A DNA stretch of 64,000 nucleotides from Planctomycetota bacterium (GTDB lineage: Bacteria; Planctomycetota; PLA2), in assembly GCA_021776785.1 (NCBI GenBank), contig JAJFFF010000018.1:1-64000 (forward strand). Reading direction: 5' to 3'. Of this stretch, positions 15,688-24,761 are shown in pieces. The stretch's first letter is position 1, and each line of letters begins with the position of its first letter. Below the pieces are notes generated by a model, which was not told the DNA's origin, made no database searches, and was given only the letters and a program-made list of their open reading frames with translations. The position numbers and the translations under genes are program-made.

Positions 15688-16506
15688 TTAGAGGGGGCCC
15701 GAGATTCCACCGTCCTTGCGGACGCGCCAGAAATGCACCGCCATCAGCGTGATCGCAATCACGGGGATGAACACACAGTGCAAAACGTAAAACCGTAAGA
15801 GCGCGTTCTCTCCGACGAATCGACCTCCTAAGAGAGCGAAACGGACGTCGGAGCCCGCGGTGACCAGTGGCTCGCCATCGAGTGTCAGTAGTGACGCGAG
15901 CGGACCTTCATGACCCTGCAGTGGTGTGGCGCGCGCCATGTTCGATCCGACCGTGATGGCCCAGATCGCCAACTGATCCCACGGCAGCAGGTAGCCGGTG
16001 AACGACAACAGCAACGTGAGCAGGAGCAGCACGACGCCGATCACCCAGTTGAACTCGCGCGGCGGCTTGTACGACCCCGTCATGAAGACGCGGAACATGT
16101 GCAACCACACGGTCAGCACCATCGCGTGGGCGCCCCACCGATGAAGCTCGCGCATCATGCCCAGCGGAATCGTTTCCCGCAGTTCCTGGATGTCGTTGTA
16201 GGCGCTGTACGCGACCGGCCGGTAATAAAACATGAGCAGGATGCCCGTCACGGCTTCCACTAGGAAGAGGAAGAACGTGACGCCGCCCATGCACCACGTA
16301 AACGAGAGCGCGATGCCGCTCTTGCGGACGCGCACCGGATGCAGGTGCAAAAAGACGTTGCTCAAAACGGCCAGCGCACGGTTGCGCTGCGTGTCGGGAT
16401 AACCGTGCCGGAAAATCGATTTCCAGAGCTGGGTATCCCTCACCTTTTGAAAAAGGCCGCCCTTTTTCTTGGGCTTTCTCGGGGGGGTCGCCGTAGGACT
16501 AGCCAT
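15688..16506 (-). CDS. Cytochrome b6-like N-terminal cytochrome b
   Basis: A 272-residue, four-helix di-heme cytochrome b. Heme ligands are H122 and H136 ([20 protein letters not shown]) and H243 and H258. The second pair is separated by 14 residues, the spacing of cytochrome b6; bc1-type cytochrome b has 13. [15 protein letters not shown] (about 169-183) is the family's conserved loop. The basic N-terminus (KPKKK) is cytoplasmic. Together with the next gene it forms the quinol-oxidising core. An Arg-containing N-terminal region precedes helix A, and no Cys equivalent to that holding heme c(n) in chloroplast b6 is obvious. Confidence 0.93.
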   Translation of the reverse strand: MASPTATPPRKPKKKGGLFQKVRDTQLWKSIFRHGYPDTQRNRALAVLSNVFLHLHPVRVRKSGIALSFTWCMGGVTFFLFLVEAVTGILLMFYYRPVAYSAYNDIQELRETIPLGMMRELHRWGAHAMVLTVWLHMFRVFMTGSYKPPREFNWVIGVVLLLLTLLLSFTGYLLPWDQLAIWAITVGSNMARATPLQGHEGPLASLLTLDGEPLVTAGSDVRFALLGGRFVGENALLRFYVLHCVFIPVIAITLMAVHFWRVRKDGGISGPL

Positions 16507-16510
16507 AACC

Positions 16511-17500
16511 TCAGGGTTTCTTGTTGAGCTTTATGAGTGCGAGGCGGCTGCGCTCGCGCACATCCGGGTCGCCATCATCGGTAAGCTTGCGAAGTTGAGC
16601 AACGACTCTCTTGTCGTCGCCGGCAGCCAGCAACTCGACCGCGGCGATCGCTCGGATCACAACGCGGCTGCGCAACTGGCTTCGATTGATGCCGCTCAAG
16701 CGCGTGTCCAAGCGCTTGTCGGGTGTAAGTTCCTTCAAATGGTCGCGGTCCATCATGCGCAGGAGCACATCCAGCGTGCCGACGCGCACGCCGGCCGGGG
16801 CCAGGATGAGCGCGGCCGTAAACCGGACGTCTTCGTGGACGTCGCCGAGCCTGGACTGCGCCGCGTCTTTGGTGCCGGCCGAAAGGCGATAGTCCACGCC
16901 TTTTAACTGGTCCAACTCGGCCAGCGCGGTCAGCGCGGCTTGCCGCGTTCCGTGATCGGTGTGATCGACCATCGTGGCGATCGTGGCGCGCGACTGCTCG
17001 TCCTTCATTTTGCCGAGCGCAAGGATCGCATACGACCGGACCCAATCGTGCTCGTCTTCCAAGCATTCGCGGACGACCGGAAGCGTAGACGGCTCACCGA
17101 TGCGCCCCAGAATAAGCAGCAAGAGGACCGTGGCCTTCGGCGGATCTTCCTTGGCCGCGCGTGACTTATTGAGCGCGACGCCCAACGCTTTGAGAAGCTG
17201 TTGGTCGCGAAACTCCGCGGGCACTTCCTTGCCGCGCAGACGGTTCGCGATCTCGTACGCCGCTTGCCAGCGTCGGTTCACGGTGTCGTCTTGCAACAGC
17301 GCGACGAAGTCGGACGCGGACTGCGGACCGCCTCCCACCAAGGCGCGAATGCCCAAGTACAGCCCCACGGCCAAGCACACGATCAGCATCGGGATGGCGA
17401 AAAACTGCACGAGGGTGCGCAGCCAGCCGCCGGGCTGCTCGGCTTCGAACTCGGCATACGCTGCCGGAGGAGCCGTCTTATCGACCGGTTTTTCGCTCAT
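16511..17500 (-). CDS. Membrane-anchored HEAT-repeat protein
   Basis: A 329-residue protein with one membrane helix (about 29-51) and a soluble alpha-solenoid of HEAT-type repeats (about 60-325). Recurrent units include [28 protein letters not shown] and [14 protein letters not shown]. It is the first gene of the respiratory run and ends 4 nt before the cytochrome b6-like gene. HEAT solenoids bind partner proteins, so it may scaffold or help assemble the neighbouring complex. The specific role is unknown. Its upstream region is shared with the divergent gene at 17610. Confidence 0.8.
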   Translation of the reverse strand: MSEKPVDKTAPPAAYAEFEAEQPGGWLRTLVQFFAIPMLIVCLAVGLYLGIRALVGGGPQSASDFVALLQDDTVNRRWQAAYEIANRLRGKEVPAEFRDQQLLKALGVALNKSRAAKEDPPKATVLLLLILGRIGEPSTLPVVRECLEDEHDWVRSYAILALGKMKDEQSRATIATMVDHTDHGTRQAALTALAELDQLKGVDYRLSAGTKDAAQSRLGDVHEDVRFTAALILAPAGVRVGTLDVLLRMMDRDHLKELTPDKRLDTRLSGINRSQLRSRVVIRAIAAVELLAAGDDKRVVAQLRKLTDDGDPDVRERSRLALIKLNKKP

Positions 17501-17609
17501 TTTTTTAGGGGCTGGAAAGGGCGTAACCTAAGACGGCTCAACGGTATCGGCAAGTTTTCCTCCCCCGGGATGCTATGCTTCCGCCAAGGTCATCAGGACC
17601 CTGTAACGG
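17501..17609. promoter_or_regulatory. Divergent intergenic region of the respiratory run
   Basis: These 109 bases separate the minus-strand respiratory genes from the plus-strand gene at 17610. Promoters for both directions must lie here or be absent. A possible minus-strand pair is TTGCCG with TAGGTT, and TATGCT near 17575 could serve the plus strand. None matches the consensus closely enough to assign. Confidence 0.35.
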
Positions 17610-18080
17610 ATGCGAATTCTCACCCTCCTGGCCGGGGAAAATTCCCGCGCCGCCGCCACGGATCTCACTGCCGAAATCCGTCGATTTAACGCCGAAATCG
17701 ACTTCCGCTTGCGATTCTTGCATGTGGAGATCGAGGAAGTTCATGTCGTCTTAACCGCAGCGCAAGAGGCGGTCCAAAGCGATGAGGGCTCCGCGCCGCC
17801 GATCGTGGTCTCCGAAACGGGCCCGCTCCAGCTCGCCGCACGCCTCGCGCTCCTGTTTTCGCAGGAACGACCCGACGCCGCGGTGATCGTCGGTCCGGGC
17901 GACCTCTCGGACGCCGGATTCGCGGCCGGCGCCGTGACCGGGATCAAAATGGCGACGTTTGGGCCGCCCGCCGAGGCATCGGACGCGGTGAAAGGCTCTG
18001 AAGCGGGCGTTTTGGACCTCGGCGCCGACGCGGCGGTCGCCGTCGAGCGCCTGACCGGGGTCGCGAGGGAGATCCGATGA
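17610..18080 (+). CDS. Unknown small protein paired with carbamoyltransferase
   Basis: A 156-residue soluble protein that starts MRILTLLAGENSRAAATDL and contains RPDAAVIVGPGDLSDAGFAAG (about 96-115). The pattern of a beta-strand start followed by a VIVGPGD loop is reminiscent of the N-terminal Rossmann-like half of UDP-GlcNAc 2-epimerases, but I cannot confirm that. It overlaps the carbamoyltransferase start by 4 nt (ATGA), so the two are translationally coupled and likely share a pathway or complex. Confidence 0.65.
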   Translation: MRILTLLAGENSRAAATDLTAEIRRFNAEIDFRLRFLHVEIEEVHVVLTAAQEAVQSDEGSAPPIVVSETGPLQLAARLALLFSQERPDAAVIVGPGDLSDAGFAAGAVTGIKMATFGPPAEASDAVKGSEAGVLDLGADAAVAVERLTGVAREIR

Positions 18081-19762
18081 CCCATATCCTCGGCATCGGC
18101 GGGCTGGGCTACAAGGACAGCGCCGCCTGCATCCTCAGCGAAGGTCGCCTCATTGCAGCCGCCGCCGAGGAGCGCTTCACCGGCACCAAGCATGAGGGCG
18201 GGTTCCCGCACCATGCCATGGCCTTTTGCTTGGAGCGCGCCGGCATTGCCACGCGGGACCTCACCGGCGTGGCGGTCGCGAACAACCCGTGGATCCCGAT
18301 GCGCGAAAAGGTGCTCCGCTGGTACGGCGAGAGCTTTTTTCGGTCGCGCACGGCAAACGTTTACAACGTCTTCAAGGACGAGTCGCACCGGTTGGTCGAA
18401 TACCTGCGCACGCTGGAGGGCTTGCGCAGCGCCGGGATCGAGATTCATCGCGTCCCCCACAACCTGAGCCACATGGCGGCGGCGTTTTTGTGTTCGCCGT
18501 TTGAGACGGCCGCGATCATCAGCGTGGACGGCCGCGGCGAAACCTCGACAAGCGGCATCGGCCGCGGGCGCGGAAGCGAAATCGAAGTCGACGCCGTCTC
18601 GCGCATGCCCGACTCGCTCGGGTTGCTCTACGCGCTGGTCGCCGACTACCTCGGTTTCTCCGAGCTAGACGACGAGTTTCGCCTCATCTCGATTTCGCCG
18701 ACGGGCACCCCGACGTTTGTGCCGAAGATGCGCGAGGTCGTGCAGACGGCCGCGGACGGAAGCTACAAGCTCAACCCGGAGTACTTCGGCTTCCATCAAG
18801 GGCGACCGTTTCTATCGGAGCGGTTCACCGAAGTCTTCGGGCAGCCGCACGACCCCAATCTCCCGTTGGAAGATCGTCATCGCGACCTCGCCGCGAGCTT
18901 GCACGCCGTCGTTGTCGATGTCGTGATGCACATGGCCAAGAGCGCGCGCCTGCGCACCGGCGAAACCTCGCTGTGTTTGGGCGGCGGGCTTGTCCAAAAC
19001 TGGGCGCTCGTCGGCGCGATCAACGACGCGGGCATATTCGAAAAGATCTATGTGCCGCCCGCGCCCGGCGACGACGGGACGGCCGTCGGTGCTGCACTTT
19101 GGCTGTCGCACTACCAACGCGGCGAGCCGCGGCAAAATGCAATCCAACGCGCGGACTTCGGTCCTGCGTTTCCCGAGTCGGAAATCGCCGACGAGTTGGA
19201 GCGGCTCAAGCTCAAAGCGAGCAAGCCGAACGACCTCGCATTGGCGGCGGCGGAACGCATCGCCAGCGGCCAAATCTTGGGTTGGTTCCAGGGCGGTGCG
19301 GAGTTTGGACCGCGCGCGCTCGGCCACCGTTCGATTCTTGCCGACGCTACCGATCCCGCCACACGCGCGCGCCTGGTGGCGTCCGTAAAGGCACGTTCGG
19401 AGTTTCATCCGTTCGGCCTCAGCGTGACGCGCGAAGCGGCCGCCAAGTTGTTTGAGACGATGCCGGAGTCGCCGTTTCTCGAACGCACCGGCCGCCTCAA
19501 GCCCGAAGCGCAGCGTCAGCTCCCCGCGGTCGCGGCGCGCGAAGGTAACGTCCGCGTGCACGTCGTGGACGACGCCCGCGACGCGCTGTTTTGCGAGTTG
19601 CTGCGCAAGGTCGGCGCGCGCACCGGAGTGGCGGCCGTGCTCAACACGTCGCTCAACCAACCGGGACGCCCCGTCGCCACGACGCCGCGCGACGCGATCG
19701 GAAGCCTGTACACCACAGGCCTCGACGCGATCGCCATGGGCCCGTTCATCCTCGCGAAGTAG
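18077..19762 (+). CDS. NodU/CmcH-family carbamoyltransferase
   Basis: A 561-residue carbamoyltransferase of the NodU/CmcH family, which moves a carbamoyl group from carbamoyl phosphate to a hydroxyl on a sugar or antibiotic. The N-terminal ASKHA-like fold starts HILGIGGLGYKDSAACI and has HNLSHMAAAF. CLGGGLVQNWALVG is the nucleotide-binding part, and FGPRALGHRSILAD (about 408-421) is the hallmark of the family, followed by the C-terminal carbamoyltransferase domain. Length is standard. The acceptor is unknown; modified surface glycan is the simplest guess. Coupled to the small gene before it. Confidence 0.92.
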   Translation: MTHILGIGGLGYKDSAACILSEGRLIAAAAEERFTGTKHEGGFPHHAMAFCLERAGIATRDLTGVAVANNPWIPMREKVLRWYGESFFRSRTANVYNVFKDESHRLVEYLRTLEGLRSAGIEIHRVPHNLSHMAAAFLCSPFETAAIISVDGRGETSTSGIGRGRGSEIEVDAVSRMPDSLGLLYALVADYLGFSELDDEFRLISISPTGTPTFVPKMREVVQTAADGSYKLNPEYFGFHQGRPFLSERFTEVFGQPHDPNLPLEDRHRDLAASLHAVVVDVVMHMAKSARLRTGETSLCLGGGLVQNWALVGAINDAGIFEKIYVPPAPGDDGTAVGAALWLSHYQRGEPRQNAIQRADFGPAFPESEIADELERLKLKASKPNDLALAAAERIASGQILGWFQGGAEFGPRALGHRSILADATDPATRARLVASVKARSEFHPFGLSVTREAAAKLFETMPESPFLERTGRLKPEAQRQLPAVAAREGNVRVHVVDDARDALFCELLRKVGARTGVAAVLNTSLNQPGRPVATTPRDAIGSLYTTGLDAIAMGPFILAK

Positions 19763-19799
19763 CCGTCGCGACGGACGCGACGACAGGCTGTGGCCCGCT

Positions 19800-21521
19800 C
19801 TACGGTGCCGCGCGTGCGACGAGCGATGTGCCGACCACGATCAGATTGCCGACGTTGTTTTGGCCTGACGCGCCGTCGCCCAACATTTCGTTGATCAACA
19901 GTTCCGGAATACCGTCCCCGTTCATGTCGCCACTCGTCGCGCTGTATCCCAACACGTCGTTGGACTTCACGCCGACGATCAACGTCACGTCGATGCCGCT
20001 CGGCGACGCGTTGGCGAGATCCACGACGGACGGCCAACCGGACGCACGGCCGTAAAAGACGTGCGTGGTGCCCGCATCGAACCGGCCCAATTCGTTGCCG
20101 TGCGGCGCCATCACCGCGAGGTCGTCGACGCCATCGTTATCGAAGTCGCCGTGCGCCGCCGTGTCGGACGAGATGTCGCCCGCGGCCGCGCCCAAAAACG
20201 TCGTCATCGAAACGCCGGCAGGCAAGTTGTCTAAGTCGAACGTAAGGCCCTTCAGCAGCGGCGCGTTAAACAGCACGTGCCCACTGCCGGACGACGACCG
20301 CGGCGACGGCGAAAAGTCGCCGGTGATGTCACCGATAAACAGGTCCGGGTTTCCGTCGTCGTCATAATCCAGTCCAGCGAGGATCTCTTCGCCGAAATGG
20401 CTGTTGCGCGCCGCGCCGTCGATCACGGTTTGCGTTCCGACGAGCGCGTTGATCGACAGCGTGAAGTTGCTCGGCCACGGCCCCGCGGGAAAGTTGTCGT
20501 CCCAAACGATGGTCAGTTTCCCTCGAGGCGCGCCGCCGGTCGCCCGCGCCGAACCGCTCGGCGCACCCGCGGCGCGGATACCGGCGCCACTCCGAAACAC
20601 GGTGGACGCGACCAACACTTCCGCGCGGCCGTTGCCGTCCAAGTCGCCGGCGGTGCATGTCGCACCAAAGTGGTGCCCGGTCGTCCCCGCCGGAGGAACG
20701 ATTGTCGCGAGTTGCGTATCCAGGTCGGCCAGCTCCAACGTGCCGCCCGCCGCCAGATGCGGTCCGCCGCGAATCACGTAGACCTCGCCGGACCGGCCGT
20801 TGCGTTGATCGGCGCCGACGATGAGGTCCTGCGTGCCGTCGCCATCGACATCGCCGGTGCGCATCCAGATGCTGAAGCGATCCAACTCGTCCTTGCCGAG
20901 GATCGTGGTCACGGTGACCGACGCATCCGGCGCCCGCAAGTCGAGCGCGGCCAGCGTTCCGGCCAAGGTGCGCAACTCCGTGCCGCCCTTGATGATCGTG
21001 ATCGCGCCCGCGCCGATGCGGCCGCCCGTCGGCGAAAAGTTTTGGCGTCCGACGATGAAGTCGCCGACACCGTCGCCCGTGATGTCGGCCATCCAGATCT
21101 CGTTGCCGCAGACCTCGCTGTCTTGGTCACCGATGACCCGCAAGACCCCGGCCGTCGCACCGGCGCTGTCGATCGTGCCGCCGACAACGCCGCTGCCAAA
21201 CCCCAAAAACACGATGCCCGTGTTGTCGCGATCGGCAAAGTCGGCGCGCATCGCGGACAAGCCCAGATCTTCGTTCCCATCACCGTCGCAGTCCGCGCCG
21301 CCGCAGACCGGCACGCCGAAATCACCGGCGCCGACCGAACCAAAAAAGCGGAGCAGCGCATCGGCCGCCGGGCTGATCGTGGCCAGGTCCAGTTGTTGGA
21401 AAAACGGCGGGTCGCCCCCACCCGGAGGCGCGGCGGGCGCGGTGCTGCCACCGCACGCGGCCAATCCAGCAATCAAAAAACAAGCGAGTCGAACGAAGTG
21501 TGTGGGAAACATGCGATCCAT
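19800..21521 (-). CDS. FG-GAP beta-propeller lipoprotein
   Basis: A 573-residue secreted lipoprotein (LIAGLAAC, lipidated Cys about residue 23) with at least seven FG-GAP/integrin-alpha-like blades. Each blade carries a calcium loop, for example DCDGDGNEDLG, DITGDGVGDFIVG, DVDGDGTQDLIVG, DLDGNGRAEVLVA, DYDDDGNPDLFIG, DFDNDGVDDLAVM and DMNGDGIPELLIN. Seven such loops fit a closed seven-bladed propeller. It is probably a surface or periplasmic adhesion/binding protein; the ligand is unknown. ATG at 21521 is preferred to the GTG 3 bases upstream. It is convergent with the carbamoyltransferase gene. Confidence 0.85.
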   Translation of the reverse strand: MDRMFPTHFVRLACFLIAGLAACGGSTAPAAPPGGGDPPFFQQLDLATISPAADALLRFFGSVGAGDFGVPVCGGADCDGDGNEDLGLSAMRADFADRDNTGIVFLGFGSGVVGGTIDSAGATAGVLRVIGDQDSEVCGNEIWMADITGDGVGDFIVGRQNFSPTGGRIGAGAITIIKGGTELRTLAGTLAALDLRAPDASVTVTTILGKDELDRFSIWMRTGDVDGDGTQDLIVGADQRNGRSGEVYVIRGGPHLAAGGTLELADLDTQLATIVPPAGTTGHHFGATCTAGDLDGNGRAEVLVASTVFRSGAGIRAAGAPSGSARATGGAPRGKLTIVWDDNFPAGPWPSNFTLSINALVGTQTVIDGAARNSHFGEEILAGLDYDDDGNPDLFIGDITGDFSPSPRSSSGSGHVLFNAPLLKGLTFDLDNLPAGVSMTTFLGAAAGDISSDTAAHGDFDNDGVDDLAVMAPHGNELGRFDAGTTHVFYGRASGWPSVVDLANASPSGIDVTLIVGVKSNDVLGYSATSGDMNGDGIPELLINEMLGDGASGQNNVGNLIVVGTSLVARAAP

Positions 21522-21577
21522 CACCCCAAGCGTACCCTCGGCACGGGACGTGCGTCAGGGTTAGGCGAGACTTGTGT

Positions 21578-22306
21578 ATGTTTAGATTCCGCAACGCGTG
21601 TGCTTTGTTGCTGCTCTTCTTCATCGGATGTGAAGGGGGCGGCGCGCTTCTGACCGCTCCGACACTGGATGCGGTGGCGCTGCGAGAGGGCTGCGTTGGC
21701 GATCAACTCGCAACGCTTCTCGCGGCTGTGGACGAACTCGCGCCGTACGCTTTCGTGCGGAGTCGTGCCGCTTTAGAACGCCTCGGATTGCAACGCGCCG
21801 TCTCGGTCGAGTTGGATCGGTTCGACGGCGACCCGTTTTTGCTCCGCGGCGGCAGCCTGCGCGTCCGCGGCGTAAGGCGCGTCGTCGCGTTGGAACTCGA
21901 GTATCTGCGCGACCGCGTCGTCACCTCGGACTTGGCGCGAGCGGACAGCGTCCGGGCCCACATGGTCGTCGCCGGTGACGCGGGTGAGAGCACACTAAAC
22001 CTCGATCTGCGCTCGGACGGATTGGGCGGCATTGCCATCGAAGGCCGTGTCCAAACCGTCGGCTGGGGCGACTGCGTAACCACCGCCGAACTTCACAACG
22101 TGTCGATGCGCGTGATCGCGGACGCACCGGGCGGTCTCGGTGGCGCACGGTTCGACCGCGGCGGCGTGACGTTTGAGATCACAGGGCGCGACGATCGGCC
22201 GCTCGCACGCGGTGAGGCGGCGCTCAGTGGGCATCGCGCACTCGTCCACTTGCTGCTCGGCGAACAATCCGACCTCGCCGAAATCTCGCTCGTTCCGGGC
22301 GGCTAG
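21578..22306 (+). CDS. Putative lipoprotein, unknown function
   Basis: A 242-residue protein with a clear lipoprotein signal, MFRFRNACALLLLFFIGCEG (Cys18). The mature part is rich in beta-forming, alternating hydrophobic/charged segments, such as VSVELDRFDGDPFLLRGGSL and STLNLDLRSDGLGGIAIEG, that suggest a lipid-binding or beta-barrel-like fold. I recognise no family. The internal ATG is chosen because upstream residues do not form a signal and would overlap the divergent FG-GAP gene. Confidence 0.7.
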   Translation: MFRFRNACALLLLFFIGCEGGGALLTAPTLDAVALREGCVGDQLATLLAAVDELAPYAFVRSRAALERLGLQRAVSVELDRFDGDPFLLRGGSLRVRGVRRVVALELEYLRDRVVTSDLARADSVRAHMVVAGDAGESTLNLDLRSDGLGGIAIEGRVQTVGWGDCVTTAELHNVSMRVIADAPGGLGGARFDRGGVTFEITGRDDRPLARGEAALSGHRALVHLLLGEQSDLAEISLVPGG

Positions 22307-22335
22307 GCTCTCCGCCGGCGGCTCGGACTCCAGCG

Positions 22336-22620
22336 CTAGGGGCGGGGTTCGGCCTCGAAGCGCACGCGCCACGCGCCGACGTCTGGGTCATCCCACGAAC
22401 GCTCGTACGGCCCATACGTCGCCACGATCTCCTCGACTTCTTTGACGCGGAGGAGCGGCTCGGACGGCTGCGCGATGTAGACGTGATGCCGCACCCCGAT
22501 TCGTTGGGCGACGAGGCGCAACGCGGACACTTCGTCGAAGGCCCGCACGTGCAACGTCTGCGTGTACGGCCGCCCTTCGCGTTCGAAGATGACGCCGACG
22601 CGCCACCACCGCACCTTCAT
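22336..22620 (-). CDS. Small conserved-looking protein after hemL
   Basis: A 94-residue protein beginning MKVRWWRVGVIFEREGRPYT and ending in a charged tail. It overlaps the hemL stop by 4 nt (ATGA), so it is coupled to heme synthesis genes. The fold looks like a small alpha/beta domain, with a strand at 5-14, strand at 21-28, helix at 31-45 and strand at 49-55. No signal peptide or metal motif is visible. Function unknown. Confidence 0.6.
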   Translation of the reverse strand: MKVRWWRVGVIFEREGRPYTQTLHVRAFDEVSALRLVAQRIGVRHHVYIAQPSEPLLRVKEVEEIVATYGPYERSWDDPDVGAWRVRFEAEPRP

Positions 22621-23867
22621 GGCGTGAGCGCGTGGCGATGCGCGGCGATCACCTGGTCGATGTCGGCTTCGGTGTGCGCCAAGCTCACAAAAAACGCTTC
22701 GAACTGACTGGGCGGCAGATACACGCCGCGGTCGAGCATCGCACTGTGCCACTTCGCGAACCGCTCGCGGTCACACGCTTCCGCACCCGCGAGATCGCGC
22801 ACGGGCGCGTCCGAGAAAAACACCGTCATCATCGAGCCGACGCGCTGCACGGTGATGCCGTCGTGCGCCAATCCGTCCGCCAACCGGCGCCCCTTCGCTT
22901 CCAGCTCGTCGTACACCGCCTCGTCAAGCGCGGCGAGCGTCGCGCGCCCGGCCGCCATCGCGAGCGGGTTCCCCGACAGCGTTCCGCCCTGGCTGATGCA
23001 CATGCCCAACGGCGCGACGTGTTCCATGAACCGGCGGGTCCCGGCGAACGCGCCGACCGGCAGTCCGCCACCGATCGTTTTGCCCAGCGTCGTCATGTCG
23101 GGCATCACGCCGTAACGCTGTTGCGCGCCGCCCGGTCCGACCCGAAAACCGGTGATCACTTCGTCAAAGATCAAACAGATCTCGTGGTCGTCGCAAACCG
23201 CGCGCAGCCCTTCCAAAAACCCCGGCGCGGGCGGAACGCAACCCATGTTGCCGGCGACCGGCTCCACGATGATCGCGGCCAGCTCATGTTCGGCCGCGAT
23301 GGCCGCCACCGCAGCCGCGTCGTTGTACGGCGCGAGCAGCGTCGGTTGCGGCGGCACGCCCGGCGAGTCAGGCGTCCCTAACGACAACGCGCTGGACCCC
23401 GCCCCCACCAAAAACGGATCGGCGTGCCCGTGCCAACACCCGGTGAATTTTAAGATCTTGTCGCGCCCGGTCACGCCGCGCGCGACGCGAATTGCCGCCA
23501 TCGTCGCTTCGGTGCCCGAGTTGGTAAAGCGAACCATCTCGATGGACGGCACGCGCGCGACCACGAGTTCGGCGAGCGTGGATTCGAGCTCGGTGGTCGC
23601 GCCGAAACTTGTTCCGTTTTGCGCCGTTTCGACGAGAGCCGCAATCACGTCGGAATGCGCGTGCCCCAAAATGAGCGGACCCCAGCTCATGACGAGATCG
23701 ATGTACTCGTTCCCGTCCACGTCGATCAGGCGCGATCCGGATCCGCGCTTCACGATCGGCGGGTTGCCACCCACCGGTCCGAATGCACGCGCCGCCGAAT
23801 TCACACCGCCGGGAATCGTGCGCTGCGCGCGCAAGAAAGCCGCCTTCGATTTATCCGCGGGCCGCAT
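22617..23867 (-). CDS. hemL: Glutamate-1-semialdehyde 2,1-aminomutase
   Basis: A 416-residue PLP enzyme that converts glutamate-1-semialdehyde to 5-aminolevulinate, the first tetrapyrrole precursor of the C5 pathway. Family phrases are all present: TIPGGVNSAARAF near the N-terminus, FTNSGTEATMAAIR, CWHGHADPFLVGAGSS, FDEVITGFRVG and the PLP-lysine motif TLGKTIGGGLPVGAF. ATG at 23867 is chosen because AGGAGA lies 6 bases upstream; an upstream GTG lacks this. It overlaps the hemC end by 17 nt. Its presence shows heme is made from glutamyl-tRNA, which links to the tRNA-Glu gene in this window. Confidence 0.97.
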   Translation of the reverse strand: MRPADKSKAAFLRAQRTIPGGVNSAARAFGPVGGNPPIVKRGSGSRLIDVDGNEYIDLVMSWGPLILGHAHSDVIAALVETAQNGTSFGATTELESTLAELVVARVPSIEMVRFTNSGTEATMAAIRVARGVTGRDKILKFTGCWHGHADPFLVGAGSSALSLGTPDSPGVPPQPTLLAPYNDAAAVAAIAAEHELAAIIVEPVAGNMGCVPPAPGFLEGLRAVCDDHEICLIFDEVITGFRVGPGGAQQRYGVMPDMTTLGKTIGGGLPVGAFAGTRRFMEHVAPLGMCISQGGTLSGNPLAMAAGRATLAALDEAVYDELEAKGRRLADGLAHDGITVQRVGSMMTVFFSDAPVRDLAGAEACDRERFAKWHSAMLDRGVYLPPSQFEAFFVSLAHTEADIDQVIAAHRHALTP

Positions 23868-24759
23868 CGAGTATCTCCTGAGCACCTTCTTCGATCAGTG
23901 CACGCGCGACGGCACGCCCCAGCGCGATCGGATCGCCATCCTCCATCTCGCCCGCGATCAGCGACGTACCGTCCAGCGCGGCCACAGTGCCGTGCAGCTT
24001 GAGCTGGCCCGGACGATCCGCGACGTCTTGCGCCAGCCCGCCAACCGGAACACTACATCCGCCGCCGAGCGCGGCGAGCATCGTGCGTTCCGCGAGGACA
24101 GCGCGCGCCGTCGTGTGGTCATGAATGGTGTGCACGGCGGCGCGCACGTCGTCGGCTCCAGCGGCCGCTTGAATCCCGAGCGCACCCTGCGCGGGCGCGG
24201 GCGGAAATCCAAGGTACTCATCGACGGCGGCGTGGCGGCCGATGCGATGCAGTCCGGCCGCCGCCAAAACGATCCCGTCCATCTCGCCCGCAGCAACCTT
24301 GCGCAAACGCGAATCGATGTTGCCGCGCAGCGCGACGATCTCTAGATCGGGCCGCTTGGCCATCAACAGCGCGCGCCGCCGCAAGCTGGCGGTGCCGATG
24401 CGAGCTCCGGACGGCAGTCGCTCCAACGTGCGCCCGCGCGCGACCAACGCGTCGCGTGGATCCTCGCGTTCCGGAATCGCGGCGATGACAAGTCCGTCGG
24501 AATCCTCCGTCGGCAGATCCTTCAAGCTGTGCACGGCGAGGTGAACGGTCCCCTCGCGCAGCGCTTCTTCAAGTTCGAGGGTAAAAAGCCCCTTGCCGCC
24601 GAGTTCCGGGACCGGCTTGGACTGTTCGCGATCGCCGCGCGTCACGATGATACGCAGCGTGACATCGTGGCCGCGCGCACGCAACAACTCCGCCACCTGT
24701 TCGGACTGAGTGCGCGCCAAAAGCGACCCACGGGTTCCGATCACAAGTTTCACGCCCAC
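23851..24759 (-). CDS. hemC: Porphobilinogen deaminase (hydroxymethylbilane synthase)
   Basis: A 302-residue enzyme that joins four porphobilinogens into hydroxymethylbilane in the cytoplasm. The sequence has KLVIGTRGSLLARTQSEQV, HSLKDLPT (78-84), the Arg-rich substrate site IGTASLRRRALL (121-132) and the dipyrromethane-cofactor cysteine C235 in GGGCSVPVG. The start is GTG; a second in-frame GTG two codons later would give the more usual N-terminus (KLVIGTRGS), so the exact start is uncertain. It is first in an operon with hemL and a small ORF. A MITE-like element occupies its upstream region. Confidence 0.97.
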   Translation of the reverse strand: MGVKLVIGTRGSLLARTQSEQVAELLRARGHDVTLRIIVTRGDREQSKPVPELGGKGLFTLELEEALREGTVHLAVHSLKDLPTEDSDGLVIAAIPEREDPRDALVARGRTLERLPSGARIGTASLRRRALLMAKRPDLEIVALRGNIDSRLRKVAAGEMDGIVLAAAGLHRIGRHAAVDEYLGFPPAPAQGALGIQAAAGADDVRAAVHTIHDHTTARAVLAERTMLAALGGGCSVPVGGLAQDVADRPGQLKLHGTVAALDGTSLIAGEMEDGDPIALGRAVARALIEEGAQEILDAARG

Positions 24760-24761
24760 AT

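Noticed and set aside
19763-19799. CCGTCGCGACGG palindrome between convergent genes as a two-way terminator
   Set aside because: The stem is short and no T-run follows on either strand.
20277-21653. 458-codon plus-strand frame
   Set aside because: Antisense to the FG-GAP gene, whose calcium loops are unmistakable.
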